Under the pieces are notes generated by a model. That model made no database searches. It was given only the letters and a program-made list of their open reading frames with translations, and was not told the origin of the DNA. A stretch of DNA of 22,013 nt from CAYLOC01 sp964385195 (GTDB lineage Bacteria > Actinomycetota > Actinomycetes > Propionibacteriales > Nocardioidaceae). Shown piece by piece: positions 20,811-22,013 of the stretch (position 1 is the stretch's first letter; every line of letters begins with the position of its first letter). The position numbers were made by a program, and so were the translations under genes. The DNA lies in contig CAYLOC010000027.1 in the NCBI GenBank assembly GCA_964385195.1, forward strand, positions 1-22,013. Reading direction: 5' to 3'.

Positions 20811-21956
20811 GTGCAGATCGTAGGAGTGGAGACGTTCGCGGTCCCTCCGCGCTGGTTGTTCGTGCGGGTGGAGACCGACACCGGGGTCGTCGGCTGGGGT
20901 GAGCCGGTCGTGGAAGGCCGGGTCGACACTGTCCGTGCGGCCGTCGACGAACTGTCTGCGCTCTTGCTGGGTGCCGATCCGATGCGGATCGAGGATCACT
21001 GGCAGCGGATGACCAAGAGCGGCTTCTACCGCGGCGGGCCGGTCTTGTCCAGCGCGGTGGCCGGCCTGGACCAGGCGCTATGGGACATCGCCGGACGGTC
21101 TCTCGGGGTGCCCGTGCACCAGTTGTTGGGCGGGCCGGTGCGGGACCGGATCCGGGTCTACGGCTGGGTCGGTGGTGATGACCCGTCGGAGGTGGCGGAG
21201 GCGGTCGCCGCACGAGTCGACTCCGGGTTCACCGCAGTGAAGATGAATGCGAGTGGAGCAATGCCCCCGCTGGCCGCTGCGGAGGCACTCGACGCGGTCG
21301 AGGCACGGGTGCACAGCGCACGGGAGGTGCTGGGACCGGGTCGTGATGTCGCGATCGACCTGCACGGCCGGTTCGCCCTGGCCGACGCCCGGCGACTTGC
21401 CGCACGGTTGGAACCGCTGCAGCCGATGTTCCTCGAGGAGCCCGTGATTCCCGAGAATAGCCACCTGCTTGGTCGGCTCGTCGCCGGTACCGTGCTTCCC
21501 ATCGCCACGGGAGAACGGCTCTACTCGCGGCAGGAGTTCCTCCCTGCACTGCAGGCCGGAGTCGCAGTGGTGCAGCCGGATCTCTCTCACGCCGGCGGGA
21601 TCAGCGAGGTGCTCAGGATCGCGTCGTTGGCAGAGGTGTACGGCGCGCACCTTGCTCCGCACTGCCCTTTGGGGCCCATTGCGCTCGCCGCCTCGCTCCA
21701 GGTCGGCTTCGCCGCCCCCAACCATCTGATCCAGGAGCAGAGCATCGGTATCCACTACAACGAAGGTGCCGACGTGCTCGACTATGTGGTCGACACCGCA
21801 CCGCTGCGGTTCATCGACGGCTACGTGGAACGGCTGACCGGTCCGGGGCTCGGGATCGAGGTGGACGATGCCGCCGTCCGCAGCGCTGACGCCACGCGGG
21901 AGCGGTGGCAGACCCCGACCTGGCGGCACGCCGACGGCTCCTACGCGGAGTGGTAA
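20811..21956 (+). CDS. dgoD: D-galactonate dehydratase (enolase superfamily, mandelate racemase subgroup)
   Basis: A 381-residue enzyme that removes water from D-galactonate to give 2-keto-3-deoxygalactonate. It follows the E. coli DgoD pattern along its whole length: PPRWLFVRVETD (12-23), GFYRGGP (71-77), the acid/base pair D183 and H185 in DLHGR, metal ligands D183, E209 (LEEPV) and E235 (GERLYSR), then D257-H284 (QPDLSHAGG, APHCPLGP), E309 in QEQSIGIHYN, and the terminal AEW. GTG at 20811 aligns exactly with the E. coli N-terminus and leaves AAGGGA 11 nt upstream; a GTG at 20802 overlapping the permease stop is the alternative. It is the last gene of the transporter operon. Dedicated kinase and aldolase (dgoK, dgoA) are not in the window. 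Confidence 0.94.
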   Translation: MQIVGVETFAVPPRWLFVRVETDTGVVGWGEPVVEGRVDTVRAAVDELSALLLGADPMRIEDHWQRMTKSGFYRGGPVLSSAVAGLDQALWDIAGRSLGVPVHQLLGGPVRDRIRVYGWVGGDDPSEVAEAVAARVDSGFTAVKMNASGAMPPLAAAEALDAVEARVHSAREVLGPGRDVAIDLHGRFALADARRLAARLEPLQPMFLEEPVIPENSHLLGRLVAGTVLPIATGERLYSRQEFLPALQAGVAVVQPDLSHAGGISEVLRIASLAEVYGAHLAPHCPLGPIALAASLQVGFAAPNHLIQEQSIGIHYNEGADVLDYVVDTAPLRFIDGYVERLTGPGLGIEVDDAAVRSADATRERWQTPTWRHADGSYAEW

Positions 21957-21981
21957 GGCCGACGCCGCTTCCGGAGCAGCC

Positions 21982-22013
21982 TCAGACGTCGATGACGAGC
22001 TTGCCGCGGACGT
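21982..22013 (-). CDS. C-terminal end of a probable zinc-type (MDR) dehydrogenase, cut by window edge
   Basis: The last nine codons before a TGA stop read VRGKLVIDV. This ending (xGKxVIDV) is very common in zinc-containing alcohol/polyol dehydrogenases and quinone oxidoreductases of the MDR superfamily. It is convergent with dgoD, 25 bp away, so a sugar or sugar-acid dehydrogenase acting in the same catabolism would be logical. Only nine residues are available, so this is tentative. Confidence 0.5.
   Translation of the reverse strand, partial: VRGKLVIDV

Noticed and set aside
21957..21981. Terminator hairpin between dgoD and the edge gene
   Set aside because: Only a short imperfect palindrome (GCTTCCGGAGC) is present in the 25-bp gap, too weak to call.

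Overview
The window is chromosomal DNA from a high-GC Gram-positive bacterium (Actinomycetota). The signs are strong G/C bias at third codon positions, many GTG starts, promoters placed for leaderless transcripts, and the actinobacterial neighbourhood miaB / LigB-like protein / miaA / dapF / hflX. A Propionibacteriales- or Streptomyces-like relative would fit, but the sequence alone does not fix a genus. No rRNA, tRNA, CRISPR array, transposase or phage gene is visible, and no stretch longer than about 200 bp lacks a gene.

Layout. (1) 15-2991: two secreted proteins on the + strand, an S53 (sedolisin/kumamolisin-type) pro-peptidase and a Pro/Thr-rich tailed exported protein, closed by a strong bidirectional hairpin. 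(2) 3074-6526, - strand: hflX followed 9 bp later by a DinG/XPD-like Fe-S helicase. (3) 6573-9006: a TetR regulator and a divergent DHA2-type MFS exporter. They share an intergenic region carrying repeated CGAAC/GTTCG half-sites, and the pair is bracketed by two different palindromic repeat elements. (4) 9009-13837: the RNA-modification and lysine/cell-wall housekeeping block. It holds dapF and miaA (GTGA overlap), an orphan MT0933/Rv0909-type antitoxin-like protein, a LigB-fold protein without the usual metal ligands, a NUDIX hydrolase, and miaB, whose 3' end overlaps that of the NUDIX gene. (5) 13873-16459, - strand: a cytoplasmic six-Asp-box beta-propeller, a MoaD/ThiS-like diglycine protein, a dienelactone-hydrolase-like enzyme and a small DUF6295-like protein, in that order of transcription. 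(6) 16618-22013: a sugar-acid catabolic locus. A FadR-type GntR repressor is divergent from a lipoprotein solute-binding protein, two CUT1-type permeases and a D-galactonate dehydratase (dgoD). The last codons of a probable zinc-type dehydrogenase enter from the right edge.

How they work together. Region 6 reads as a self-regulated uptake and first-step catabolism unit. The repressor's probable operator (perfect 8-bp arms) contains the -35 elements of both divergent promoters, and a hairpin between the binding-protein and permease genes would favour excess binding protein. No ATPase is encoded, so a shared MsiK/UgpC-type ATPase elsewhere is expected. Region 3 is a drug-responsive repressor/exporter pair that looks inserted between dapF and hflX. 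Region 5 pairs a ubiquitin-like sulfur-carrier-fold protein with a propeller protein, a conserved-looking but functionally unclear arrangement.
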